Origin: Lichenifustis flavocetrariae
GTDB taxonomy: Bacteria; Pseudomonadota; Alphaproteobacteria; Rhizobiales; Beijerinckiaceae
Direction of reading: 5' to 3'
Assembly (NCBI RefSeq): GCF_026130545.1
Contig: NZ_JAMOIM010000031.1
Coordinates: 1 to 54,064, forward strand
Length of the DNA stretch: 54,064 nt
The position numbers and the translations under genes were made by a program. The notes beneath the pieces are model-generated. The model was not told the origin of the DNA. It was given only the letters and a program-made list of their open reading frames with translations, and ran no database searches. Positions 20,342-28,241 of the stretch are shown here, piece by piece. Position 1 is the stretch's first letter. Each line of letters starts with the position of its first letter.

Positions 20342-21310
20342 ATGGACATGGCACACGGCCGAACACTGTCACGGCGCGGATTCTGTCTGTGCTGCCTGTC
20401 GGCGCCAACGCTCGCTGCCAGCGCGTGGCCCACGCCCCGCCAGGCTTATGCGGAAGCGCTCGGCATCGTGCAGCAGATCAAAGCCGCAGCCGTCACCACG
20501 CCGATCACCATCCACCGCTTGCGCGGCAATATCGCCGTGCTCGAGGGATCGGGCGGCAATGTCGCGGTCCTCAGTGGCCGCGACGGCAAGGTGCTGATCG
20601 ATGCCGGGATCGCCGTCTCGCGGCCGCAGGTTGCGACAGCCCTCGCGGCGTTGGGTCCGGAGCCCGTCACCCACCTGATCAACACCCATTGGCACTTCGA
20701 TCACGCCAACGGCAACGAATGGCTGCACGAACTTGGGCCCGCGATCCTGGCTCATGAGAATACGCGCAAGCACCTCCTCACGATGCAGCGGGTGGAAGAC
20801 TGGAGCTACGACTTCCAGCCGCTCTCCCCGGCCGCGTTGCCGACCGAGCTGTTTGCCGACGAGCGGACCCTGAGCCTCAACGACACGACTATCGTCCTGA
20901 AATATTACGGGCCGGCCCATACCGACAGCGACATCTCGGTCTTCTTCAGGGAACCGGATGTGCTGCACACCGGCGACACGTTCTGGAACGGGATCTATCC
21001 GTTCATCGACTACTCGACCGGCGGCAGCATCGACGGTTCGATCCGAGCGGCCGAGGCCGACTTGGCGATGACGACGGTCAAGACCATCATCATTCCCGGC
21101 CACGGCTCCCCGGTCAGCAATCGCGCCGAACTGCAGGCGTTTCGCGACATGCTGGTCGGTGCAAGGGCGAGTGTGGCCGCCTTGAAGAAGAGCGGGCACT
21201 CGCTGGAGGCGATCGTCGCGGCCAAGCCGACGGCGCCTTACGATGGAAAATGGGGCACCTTCGTCATCGGCCCGGCGCTCTTCACCAAGCTCGTCTACGA
21301 GGGCGTGTGA
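20342..21310 (+). CDS. Exported metallo-beta-lactamase-fold hydrolase
   Basis: I chose the ATG at 20342 (GGGGGA just upstream). A Tat-like signal follows (LSRRGFCLCCLSAPTLAASA). The MBL motif is THWHFDHANGN (HxHxDH); further metal ligands are in PAHTDSDISVFF (H), VLHTGDTFWNG (D) and IIPGHGSPVSN (H). It therefore has the full dinuclear zinc site. This type hydrolyses small esters, lactams or thioesters, or oxidises persulfides; the sequence does not decide among them. It is probably periplasmic and co-transcribed with the genes around it. Confidence 0.85.
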   Translation: MDMAHGRTLSRRGFCLCCLSAPTLAASAWPTPRQAYAEALGIVQQIKAAAVTTPITIHRLRGNIAVLEGSGGNVAVLSGRDGKVLIDAGIAVSRPQVATALAALGPEPVTHLINTHWHFDHANGNEWLHELGPAILAHENTRKHLLTMQRVEDWSYDFQPLSPAALPTELFADERTLSLNDTTIVLKYYGPAHTDSDISVFFREPDVLHTGDTFWNGIYPFIDYSTGGSIDGSIRAAEADLAMTTVKTIIIPGHGSPVSNRAELQAFRDMLVGARASVAALKKSGHSLEAIVAAKPTAPYDGKWGTFVIGPALFTKLVYEGV

Positions 21311-21356
21311 TCGTGACGCAAGAAGACCCGTCCTGTTTTGGCTCTGGAGAATCGCC

Positions 21357-21806
21357 GTGCCTGGAGCGCTTCAGCATATCCCCGCAACGCTGGCCGCGAC
21401 CCTGATGGTCAGCGGCGCGGCGGCCCAAACTGCCAGAGACATTCGCGGCCCTTCCCCGCTCGTCGCCATTGAGAACGAGCCTCCACCCAGGCTGATCGTC
21501 GATCCGCCGCTTCCCGAGCCGCTAGCCCTTGGCCGTGTGTTCATTCAATACCGCGCGGAAAACCTGCGGATTGTTCCGGTCTTCGGCAAGGGCGCGCTCC
21601 AGGTCTCGCCGCGTATCGGGCATGTCCACATCTCGGTCGACGATGCGCCCTGGCACTTCGTCGACGCGAGCGGCGAGACGCTCATTCTCGTCGGACTCGA
21701 ACCCGGCCCGCACCACGTGCTCGTGGAACTCGCCGACCCCACGCATCATGTGATCGACCGGCAGACGGTCCGTTTTCTCGTCCCAAAACAACTTAGTGCT
21801 CAGTGA
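21357..21806 (+). CDS. DUF6130-type periplasmic protein
   Basis: This 149-residue protein starts at GTG 21357 with TGGAGA upstream. It has a short hydrophobic leader ending ...MVSGAAAQ, suggesting export. The body (FIQYRAENLRIVPVFGKGAL, RIGHVHISVDDAPWHFVDAS, LVGLEPGPHHVLVELADPTH) matches the DUF6130 pattern. This looks like a small beta-sandwich with conserved His residues that could bind metal. No biochemical role is known to me. It sits between the MBL gene and the PPOX gene with tight spacing, so one transcript is likely. Confidence 0.65.
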   Translation: MPGALQHIPATLAATLMVSGAAAQTARDIRGPSPLVAIENEPPPRLIVDPPLPEPLALGRVFIQYRAENLRIVPVFGKGALQVSPRIGHVHISVDDAPWHFVDASGETLILVGLEPGPHHVLVELADPTHHVIDRQTVRFLVPKQLSAQ

Positions 21807-21856
21807 GCGGAGCGCTGTCGTTGCATGCACCGGACCTCTTCGGAAGAGACGTTTTC

Positions 21857-22471
21857 ATGGCACACCGATACGCCGATATCGCATTCACCGGCCCTGTGAA
21901 AAATGTCCAGGAGGTAATGGGCAGCCGGGGTGCCTATGCGCGCCGGGACTCCGGTCCCGAAACGAACAACCGTCTCGGTCTGATCGAGGCCGACTACATT
22001 GCGGCACGCGACGGGCTCTACATCGCCTCGGTGTCAGATGCGGGATGGCCATACGTGCAGTTCAGGGGCGGTCCTCCGGGCTTTCTTCGGGTGCTCACCG
22101 ACCAGGAACTCGGTTTCGCCGACTTCCGTGGCAACCGCCAATATATCACGACCGGCAACGTCGCCGGCAACGACCGGGTGTCGCTGTTCCTGATGGACTA
22201 CAAAAATCGTCGACGCCTGAAAATCTTTGGTCGGATGCGGGCCTCTCAGCTCAGCGACAATCCTAAACTTGCCGAGCGGCTCAAGGTCCCCGGCTACCCG
22301 GCGATTATCGAGCGCGCCTTCTTGATTACGGTCGAGGCATTCGATTGGAACTGTCCGCAGCACATCACCCCCCGGTACACCGAGGCCGAGATCGCGCACA
22401 TCTTCGCCGGTGTCCGGGGCAAGGGAAGTGAAGATTGTGGAACGGCCTTCAGCGCGGCTCTCGAGGAGTGA
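21857..22471 (+). CDS. Pyridoxamine 5'-phosphate oxidase-fold flavoprotein
   Basis: The start at 21857 gives 204 residues. The PPOX fold is supported by DYIAARDGLYIASVSDAGWP, YVQFRGGPPGFLRVLTDQEL, RGNRQYITTGNVAGNDRVSL and a C-terminal ITPRYTEAEIAHI, all typical of the 'pyridoxamine 5'-phosphate oxidase family protein' group often annotated near nitrile-hydratase-like genes. It should bind FMN or F420-like cofactors and reduce or oxidise a small molecule. Substrate unknown. No signal peptide. The stop lies 7 bases before the next gene's start. Confidence 0.8.
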   Translation: MAHRYADIAFTGPVKNVQEVMGSRGAYARRDSGPETNNRLGLIEADYIAARDGLYIASVSDAGWPYVQFRGGPPGFLRVLTDQELGFADFRGNRQYITTGNVAGNDRVSLFLMDYKNRRRLKIFGRMRASQLSDNPKLAERLKVPGYPAIIERAFLITVEAFDWNCPQHITPRYTEAEIAHIFAGVRGKGSEDCGTAFSAALEE

Positions 22472-22478
22472 AGACGTG

Positions 22479-22823
22479 ATGGATTTGAGTCGCACAAGCG
22501 CAGATGCGGCCACGAAGGTCGTGTTGGCTCAAGGCGAAGCACCGGTATTCGCGCCGGGTGAGCGCGTCCGCGTTCTCACCCGCTCACCCGTGGGTCACTA
22601 CCGCGTTCCGATCTACCTGCGTGGTAAGAGCGGCGTGGTTGAAAGCGTCATCGAACCGGTCGGCCTCGACAACGAGGAAGAAGCCTATGGCCGCAACGCT
22701 GGAATGAAGCGGCATTACTACCGTGTTGCCTTGCCGATGACCGAGATCTGGGCCGACTACGACGGTTCTCCCCGCGATGGATTGCACATCGAGGTCTTCG
22801 AAACTTGGCTCGAAAGGATCTGA
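22479..22823 (+). CDS. SH3-like protein, equivalent of nitrile hydratase beta C-terminal half
   Basis: This 114-residue protein starts ATG 22479, seven bases after the PPOX stop. The sequence FAPGERVRVLTRSPVGHYRV, PIYLRGKSGVVESVI and YYRVALPMTEIWADYDG matches the beta-barrel that closes nitrile hydratase beta subunits ('G..VrV......gHtR.P.YvrGk.G.i'). In thiocyanate hydrolase this half is a separate subunit. With the next two genes it would form a three-subunit cobalt enzyme. It is cytoplasmic (no signal). Confidence 0.75.
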   Translation: MDLSRTSADAATKVVLAQGEAPVFAPGERVRVLTRSPVGHYRVPIYLRGKSGVVESVIEPVGLDNEEEAYGRNAGMKRHYYRVALPMTEIWADYDGSPRDGLHIEVFETWLERI

Positions 22824-22826
22824 GCG

Positions 22827-23480
22827 ATGCCCGACCACCATCATGATCACACGCACGATCACCCGCATGCCGAGATCAGCCAGACTGAAAGGCCTGGGTA
22901 TTACGAGATCATGGAAACGGCGGTCCGAGAACTCCTCATCGAGAAGCGGCTGATCGGAGCAAACGAGATCCGCCGTCAAATCGAGGTGCTGGATTCGCGC
23001 ACGCCCGCGCTTGGCGCCAAGGTCGTGGCGCGTGCCTGGGTCGATCCGGCGTTCCGATCCCGACTGCTCGCCAACGGCAGGGCTGCCTGCGAGGAACTCG
23101 GCCTCAGCTTCTATGATGACACCGGCCTCATTGTTCTCGAGAACACCGACACGGTTCACAACCTGATCGTCTGCACCCTGTGTTCCTGTTATCCGCGGCC
23201 GGTCCTGGGGCTTCCGCCAGACTGGTACAAGCTGAAGCCATACCGGGCACGGGCGGTCTCGGAGCCACGGGCCGTGCTGGCGGAGTTCGGAACGATCATC
23301 CCCGACGACGTGCAAATCCGCGTCAGTGACTCGACCGCGATGGTTCGGTTCCTTGTGCTTCCGAGGCGACCAGAAGGCACCGAGGATTATACGGAAGAGC
23401 AGCTGACCGATCTCGTCACCCGCGATGCCATGATCGGCGTAGTGCCCGTCACCTTGGCTGCCGAGAGAACCGCGCCATGA
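22827..23480 (+). CDS. Nitrile hydratase alpha-type subunit (cobalt centre)
   Basis: This 217-residue catalytic subunit has the metal claw C116-T-L-C119-S-C121, the cobalt-type CTLCSC form (iron enzymes have CSLCSC). Preceding NTDTVHNLIV and following YPRPVLGLPPDWYKL are typical. In the family two of these Cys are oxidised to sulfinic and sulfenic acids. The reaction is hydration of a nitrile to an amide, or of thiocyanate (SCN-) to carbonyl sulfide and ammonia in the thiocyanate-hydrolase branch. The N-terminus carries a His-rich run (HHHDHTHDHPH) that could help load metal. It is three bases downstream of the SH3 gene and overlaps the next gene by four bases. Confidence 0.88.
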   Translation: MPDHHHDHTHDHPHAEISQTERPGYYEIMETAVRELLIEKRLIGANEIRRQIEVLDSRTPALGAKVVARAWVDPAFRSRLLANGRAACEELGLSFYDDTGLIVLENTDTVHNLIVCTLCSCYPRPVLGLPPDWYKLKPYRARAVSEPRAVLAEFGTIIPDDVQIRVSDSTAMVRFLVLPRRPEGTEDYTEEQLTDLVTRDAMIGVVPVTLAAERTAP

Positions 23481-23797
23481 ATAATTCCGAACAGCTGCTC
23501 CGGCGTCTCCCCAACGACATTGGTGGCCTGCCGGCCGATGCCATCGATCGCACCGAGCACGCGCTCGAACCCTGGGAAAAGCGCTGCCACGCGCTGGCCG
23601 ACGTCCTTGACTTCCACAAGATCATCAACACGGAGGAAAAGCGACGAGGCGTCGAGGCGCTCGGCGCCGAGATGATTGGCAAACTCACCTACTATGAGCG
23701 CTGGATCGCGACCTTCGCCAACATCCTCTTTCAGAAGGGAATCCTCACCCCCAGCGACCTCGCCCGCAAGATGGATGAGATCGAAGCACGCACCTGA
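23477..23797 (+). CDS. Nitrile hydratase beta N-terminal-type subunit
   Basis: This 106-residue protein overlaps the alpha-type gene by ATGA. It reads LPNDIGGLPADAIDRTEHAL, PWEKRCHALADVLDFHKIIN, EEKRRGVEALGAEMIGKLTY, YERWIATFANILFQKGILTP. This is the 'F.pWE...hal......R..iE.l....Y...sYYErwl.al...L.ekGvlt' signature of the beta-subunit N-terminal half. The enzyme's beta subunit is thus split into two genes that flank the alpha gene. Some annotation pipelines would call it a nitrile hydratase accessory protein. Confidence 0.8.
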   Translation: MNNSEQLLRRLPNDIGGLPADAIDRTEHALEPWEKRCHALADVLDFHKIINTEEKRRGVEALGAEMIGKLTYYERWIATFANILFQKGILTPSDLARKMDEIEART

Positions 23798-23856
23798 CCG
23801 GCCTGTCGGCTCTGCCTTTCCCACCATGGTTTCCCCCAACCACCTGGACTCGAGCT

Positions 23857-24771
23857 ATGACCATCAACCGATCCGACGAGCGTCAGCCCGGAGCGCACGA
23901 CCGGGCGACCGCTCCCGCCAGTTCGTTGCCATCCCCACTGTTTCGTTTTCAGCAGGGCGACTTCGACGTCACGGTCCTGAGCGACGGGTTCATCTGGATC
24001 CCAGACGACATCCTTTTGTCCGACGGATCCGCCGAGCAACGGGCTTCAATCCTCCCCCGCTTGGACGCGCGCGACGGCATGGTGAGACCAAAAACCAACA
24101 TTCCCCTGATCCGAAAGGGCGAGGATGTAGTCCTCATCGATATCGGCGCCGGACACCTGTATCAGCCCTCGGACGGCATGCTGGCTGACAATCTGAAGCG
24201 GGCGGAGATCGATCCGAGTACGGTCACCAAGGTCGTGTTTTCGCATGCACATCCCGATCACATCTGGGCCACGCTCGATGAGCACGGCAGCCTGCGCTAC
24301 CCCAATGCGGAGTATTACATCGGCGCGGCGGAGTGGGAGTTCTGGATGGATCCGGACTATCTCACCAAGATGCCGCCAGCGCTGCACGAGTTCGCGCGTG
24401 GCGCCCGGCGCGACCTCGAAGCGGTCAAGCAGTGCTTGGTCATGCTGAAAGCGGGCGACGACGTCGTCACGGGTCTACGTGCTTTAGACACGCCGGGCCA
24501 CACGCCAGGGCATCTCTCATTCGAGCTGGCGGGCGGCGATGGGCTCCTCATCGCGGTGGATGTAGCCAATAACGAGGTGGTGTCGTTCGAGCATCCGGAT
24601 TGGCGGTTCGGTTACGACACAATCCCTGAGCTTGGGGTCCGCACCAGACGGCGGCTGCTTGATCGAGCTGCAAACGAGCGCACGAAGCTGCTTGGCTATC
24701 ACTGGGGGTATCCGGGGCTGGGCTTCGCCGAACGTCACGGGGAAGCGTTCCACTTTTCGCCCGCGATCTGA
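23857..24771 (+). CDS. Metallo-beta-lactamase-fold hydrolase (cytoplasmic)
   Basis: This 304-residue MBL protein has VVFSHAHPDHIWATLDEHGS (HxHxDH), a downstream TPGHTPGHLSFEL His, IAVDVANNEVVSF with the bridging Asp, and LLGYHWGYPGLG with the last His. The family includes lactonases, glyoxalase II-like enzymes and persulfide dioxygenases. No signal peptide is visible. It follows the hydratase genes by about 60 bases and is on the same strand, so it is likely part of the same cluster, possibly acting on the same substrate's breakdown products. Confidence 0.82.
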   Translation: MTINRSDERQPGAHDRATAPASSLPSPLFRFQQGDFDVTVLSDGFIWIPDDILLSDGSAEQRASILPRLDARDGMVRPKTNIPLIRKGEDVVLIDIGAGHLYQPSDGMLADNLKRAEIDPSTVTKVVFSHAHPDHIWATLDEHGSLRYPNAEYYIGAAEWEFWMDPDYLTKMPPALHEFARGARRDLEAVKQCLVMLKAGDDVVTGLRALDTPGHTPGHLSFELAGGDGLLIAVDVANNEVVSFEHPDWRFGYDTIPELGVRTRRRLLDRAANERTKLLGYHWGYPGLGFAERHGEAFHFSPAI

Positions 24772-24885
24772 CGGGCATCGGGCCTTCTTCCCTGCATATC
24801 CCCTAATCCCCGCTCCGTTGTCCTCGGCTTGGCGGATTGGATCCTCATCAACCAAACGCGCCGCATCAGGCCAGGAGACGTCGCC

Positions 24886-25635
24886 ATGGGTCGACTGCAA
24901 GGCAAGGTCGCCGTGATCACCGGTGCCAACAGCGGCATCGGCCTGGCTTCCGCGAAGAGGTTCGCAGCTGAGGGCGCTTTCGTCTTCATGACAGGGCGTC
25001 GAAAGGCAGAACTCGACGCAGCCGTCGCGGGCATTGGCATGCAGGCTCGAGGAATCCAGAGCGATGTCTCCAAGCTGGCCGATTTAGACCGGCTGTTCGA
25101 CATCATCCGCGCTGAAGCGGGGACGATCGACGTGCTCTTCGCCAATGCCGGGGGCGGCGAATTCGCACCGCTGGGCGCTATATCCGAACAGCACTTCGAT
25201 GAGACATTCCAGACCAATGTGAAGGGCACGCTGTTTACGGTCCAGAAGGCGCTTCCGCTCCTGAAGGATGGCAGTTCAGTTATCCTGACGGGGTCAACGG
25301 CCGCGACGACGGGCACACCCGCTTTTAGCGTCTACAGCGCCAGCAAAGCGGCCATCCGCAACTTCGCCCGCAGTTGGATCCTTGATGTTGCACCCCAACA
25401 GATCCGCATCAACGTTCTCGTCCCTGGCGCCACATCGACACCCGGCTGGCATGACCTCGCCACGTCGGACGAAGCCCATGAGCAGATGCTTAAGTTCGTT
25501 GCATCGACGACGCCCTTGGCCCGTCTTGGCGCGGTCGATGAGGTCGCCGCTGCTGCGTTGTTTCTGGCCTCGGACGAAAGCAGCTTCGTTACAGGAAGCG
25601 AACTCTTCGTCGACGGCGGCTCTGCACAGGTCTGA
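24886..25635 (+). CDS. Short-chain dehydrogenase/reductase
   Basis: The start at 24886 (MGRLQGKVAVITGANSGIGL) puts the Rossmann GxxxGxG motif in place. Further hallmarks are NAGGGEFAPLGA, the catalytic Ser in LTGSTAATTG, YSASKAAIRNFARSW (YxxxK) and the C-terminal FVTGSELFVDGGSAQV. It is a classical SDR of about 250 residues, reducing or oxidising an alcohol/ketone with NAD(P)(H). Substrate unknown. The frame extends upstream to 24829 with non-homologous residues. Confidence 0.9.
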   Translation: MGRLQGKVAVITGANSGIGLASAKRFAAEGAFVFMTGRRKAELDAAVAGIGMQARGIQSDVSKLADLDRLFDIIRAEAGTIDVLFANAGGGEFAPLGAISEQHFDETFQTNVKGTLFTVQKALPLLKDGSSVILTGSTAATTGTPAFSVYSASKAAIRNFARSWILDVAPQQIRINVLVPGATSTPGWHDLATSDEAHEQMLKFVASTTPLARLGAVDEVAAAALFLASDESSFVTGSELFVDGGSAQV

Positions 25636-25690
25636 TCACCGACGGCACAGACGCATCCAAGCATGCGCGGCGCATAGAACCGAGGAAATC

Positions 25691-26494
25691 ATGTTGATGA
25701 CAGCCCACGTTGAGAAGACGGCCAGACTATTCGTCGCCGCGGTTGTCGCCGCGGTGGTTCTCAGTTTCTCGCAGGCGCAGGCGGCTTCGGGGAAACCGAC
25801 GATCTTTCTCGTACACGGTGCTTTTGCGGATTCGTCGAGCTGGAATGGCGTCGTTACTCGCCTCCTTGCCGACGGTTATCCTGCGGTGGCGGCCGCGGTT
25901 CCCCTTAGGAGCGTCAAGGGTGATGCGCGTGCCCTGACGAGCCTTCTCGCTTCCATTCCTGGACCGGTGGTTCTCGTCGGGCACTCTTATGGAGGTGAAG
26001 TCATATCGGTCGCCGCAGAAGGCCGCGGCAACGTGAAGGCGCTCGTCTTTGTGGCAGGTCTTGCCCCGGACGTTGGCGAAAGCGCAGCCGATCTCGGCAA
26101 TCGTTTCCCGACCGGCACCCTGGGTTCGGCCCTCGACGCTCCTGTCACTCAAGCCGACGCTGAAAAGGATCTCTACATTCAGCAGGCCAAGTTCTGGAAG
26201 CAATTCGCCGCAGACGTGCCGGAGGGTGAAGCCAAGACGATGGCCGTGGCTCAACGTCCGATCACTGAGGCCGCACTGAACGAGCGTGTGGCAGCTGCAG
26301 CGTGGAAAACGCTGCCCTCCTACTTCATCTACGGTTCGCTCGACAGGAACATCCCGGCCGCGCTTCACGCCTTCATGGCAGGCCGTGCGCATGCAAAAGA
26401 GTCGGTGGAGATCGCAGGCGCCTCGCACGTCGTTATGATCTCCCACGCGCCAGAGGTCGCAGCCATGATCGAGCTTGCGGCCTCGTTGCCCTGA
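25691..26494 (+). CDS. Secreted alpha/beta hydrolase
   Basis: ATG at 25691 follows CGAGGAAAT. A Sec signal is present (ARLFVAAVVAAVVLSFSQAQ, cleavage near AQAA). The catalytic pattern is TIFLVHGAFADSSSWNGVVT, a GHSYGGEVI elbow with Ser nucleophile, an Asp in YGSLDRNIP, and SHVVMISHAPEVA with the His. This is the 'alpha/beta hydrolase (EstC/pyrethroid hydrolase-like, HGAF)' group. It is probably a periplasmic esterase or amidase. Co-directional with its neighbours at about 55-base spacing. Confidence 0.85.
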   Translation: MLMTAHVEKTARLFVAAVVAAVVLSFSQAQAASGKPTIFLVHGAFADSSSWNGVVTRLLADGYPAVAAAVPLRSVKGDARALTSLLASIPGPVVLVGHSYGGEVISVAAEGRGNVKALVFVAGLAPDVGESAADLGNRFPTGTLGSALDAPVTQADAEKDLYIQQAKFWKQFAADVPEGEAKTMAVAQRPITEAALNERVAAAAWKTLPSYFIYGSLDRNIPAALHAFMAGRAHAKESVEIAGASHVVMISHAPEVAAMIELAASLP

Positions 26495-26644
26495 CGCATG
26501 CGGCAGTTTCTGCCGGGAGGCTGCCCGCGCCTGAGACTTATACTGCGCAGACAAGTCGGGATCTCTCGGCCGAAGTGAGATGCTGGCCCCGTTGCTTGGC
26601 AAGGTAGGCCAGTTCGATTGTGTTACGGATTGAAGGGTCGATGT

Positions 26645-27031
26645 ATGAGCGATCGCATTCGCGAAATCCTTGTTCCTCTGCCCTTCTCAGACACGTTAGA
26701 CCGGTTGTCGGCCGCCATCCTAAAAAGCGGAATGACAATCTTTGCCACTATCGACCACGCGGCAGGGGCTCGACAGGTCGGCTTGCACATGCCTCCAACG
26801 ACAGTGTTCATTTACGGCAGTCCAAAGGGCGGCACGCCGGCGATGCTGTCCGTTCCAAATGCGGCTCTTGACCTTCCACTGCGCGTCCTCGTCCGAGACA
26901 GCGGGAACGGAGAGACAGTGATCGCTTTCCATCCCGTCGGGACGATCCTCCGAACCTTGGGAGTGCCCGAAGAAAGTGCTTCACGGCTGGAAACAGCCCA
27001 GAACCTGCTCATGGACGGGGTGCTGTCTTGA
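26645..27031 (+). CDS. DUF302-family protein
   Basis: This 128-residue protein starts at MSDRIREILVPLPFSDTLDR. It shows the DUF302 pattern 'f.dT...l...l...G..vfa.idh...A...gl...p...lifGnPk.gt.lm' as MTIFATIDHAAGARQVGLHM, TTVFIYGSPKGGTPAMLSVP, DLPLRVLVRDSGNGETVIAF. The fold is a small alpha/beta sandwich; function is not established, though it often accompanies redox or detox genes. No signal peptide. The stop is about 45 bases before the next SDR. Confidence 0.8.
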   Translation: MSDRIREILVPLPFSDTLDRLSAAILKSGMTIFATIDHAAGARQVGLHMPPTTVFIYGSPKGGTPAMLSVPNAALDLPLRVLVRDSGNGETVIAFHPVGTILRTLGVPEESASRLETAQNLLMDGVLS

Positions 27032-27074
27032 ACAGAAGGGCCGGATCTACCGCATACAAGCTCACGAGAAAATC

Positions 27075-28025
27075 ATGACGCGTCTCATCACCCCCTTTGG
27101 ATTTCGGTCGACGGCCGCAGAAGTTGCGAGCGGGATAGATCTCACCGGCAAGCGGATCATCATCACGGGCGGCGCGGCCGGGATCGGCTTGCAAACCGCA
27201 AGCGTGTTGGCGAATGCAGGAGCCGAAATCACGCTGGCGGTTCGGCGCCCGGACGCCGCGCAATCGGTTGTCGAGGACCTGCGCCAGGCCACGGGCAATC
27301 CAGCGATTGAGGTTCGGCAGCTTGATCTATCGGACCTCCGCTCGGTGCAATCCTTCGTGGATGATTGGGCTGGCTCGCTCCATGTGCTGATCAACAATGC
27401 GGGCATCATGGCCGTGCCGGAGCTTTTGCGGACGTCGCAGGGCTTCGAACTTCAATTCGGCACCAATTACCTCGGTCACTTCGCGCTGGCGTTGGGGCTG
27501 CACCACTCTCTCGCAGCTTCGAACGGCGCGCGCGTCGTTTCGGTGAGTTCGAGCGGACACTTTTTCTCTCCTGTCATTTTCGACGATATTGGCTTCGACT
27601 TCGTGCCCTACACGCCCATCGGGGCCTATGGGCAATCGAAGTCGGCGACCGCGCTGTTCTCGGTCGGGATTACGCAACACTGGGCGAACGATGGCATCGT
27701 TTCGAACGCTCTCAACCCCGGCGCGATTGCCACTGGACTTCAGAAACATACCGGTGGTCTGAAAACCCCCGTCGAGCGTCGCAAAACGCCTGAACAGGGC
27801 GCCGCTACATCCGTCTTGTTGGCAGCATCGCCTTTGTTAGACGGCATAAGCGGTCGCTATTTCGAGGACTGCAACGAAGCGGAAGAAGTCGCGAAGCGTC
27901 CAACTGACTTCACCGGGGGTTATGCAGCCTATGCTCTCGACCCCGGCAATGCCGCCAGGCTCTGGGATGTGTCGCAGCGGCTTATCGAGGATCACCACAG
28001 CCGCAAGCGGCTTCCCGCTCATTGA
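27075..28025 (+). CDS. Short-chain dehydrogenase, retinol-dehydrogenase-like
   Basis: ATG at 27075 gives 316 residues. GKRIIITGGAAGIGLQTASV is the nucleotide-binding site, LHVLINNAGIMAVPELLRTS the NAG box, then VVSVSSSGHFFSPVIF with the catalytic Ser, and YGQSKSATALFSVGI with YxxxK. The NNAGIM and ELQFGTNYLGHF segments resemble the WW-domain oxidoreductase/retinol dehydrogenase branch. NADP(H) is the probable cofactor; substrate unknown. The frame is open upstream to 26976 but overlaps DUF302 and is not homologous there. Confidence 0.88.
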   Translation: MTRLITPFGFRSTAAEVASGIDLTGKRIIITGGAAGIGLQTASVLANAGAEITLAVRRPDAAQSVVEDLRQATGNPAIEVRQLDLSDLRSVQSFVDDWAGSLHVLINNAGIMAVPELLRTSQGFELQFGTNYLGHFALALGLHHSLAASNGARVVSVSSSGHFFSPVIFDDIGFDFVPYTPIGAYGQSKSATALFSVGITQHWANDGIVSNALNPGAIATGLQKHTGGLKTPVERRKTPEQGAATSVLLAASPLLDGISGRYFEDCNEAEEVAKRPTDFTGGYAAYALDPGNAARLWDVSQRLIEDHHSRKRLPAH

Positions 28026-28096
28026 CGAAACAAAGAAATGAAATGTCGGGACATCTAAGGTTGCCCCATCTTAATGAACGGCTTTCAGCTTGCGGA

Positions 28097-28200
28097 TTAG
28101 GGCTCGTTCAGGGCTACTTTTCCTTCGGCTTCATAGGCGACCAGTAAGCGGTAGCCCAGACCTGAATGCAGGCGGATCGGGTTGTACCAGCCTCGGGATC
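28097..28200 (-). mobile_element. IS3-family orfB remnant
   Basis: The minus strand reads WYNPIRLHSGLGYRLLVAYE then AEGKVALNEP and stop, the conserved end of an IS3-type OrfB ('WYN.iRlHSaLGYr.PaeyEa'). Only about 35 residues remain and no inverted repeat was identified. It lies directly 5' of the multicopper oxidase gene, so the original promoter of that gene may have been replaced. Confidence 0.7.
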
Positions 28201-28241
28201 GCATGCTCCTGCCGCCGAGCGAAACGCACGAGGAACCGACC

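Noticed and set aside
19012-20433. 473-codon minus-strand frame over the secreted hydrolase
   Set aside because: The opposite strand encodes a clear alpha/beta hydrolase with signal peptide; the antisense product has no recognisable motif.
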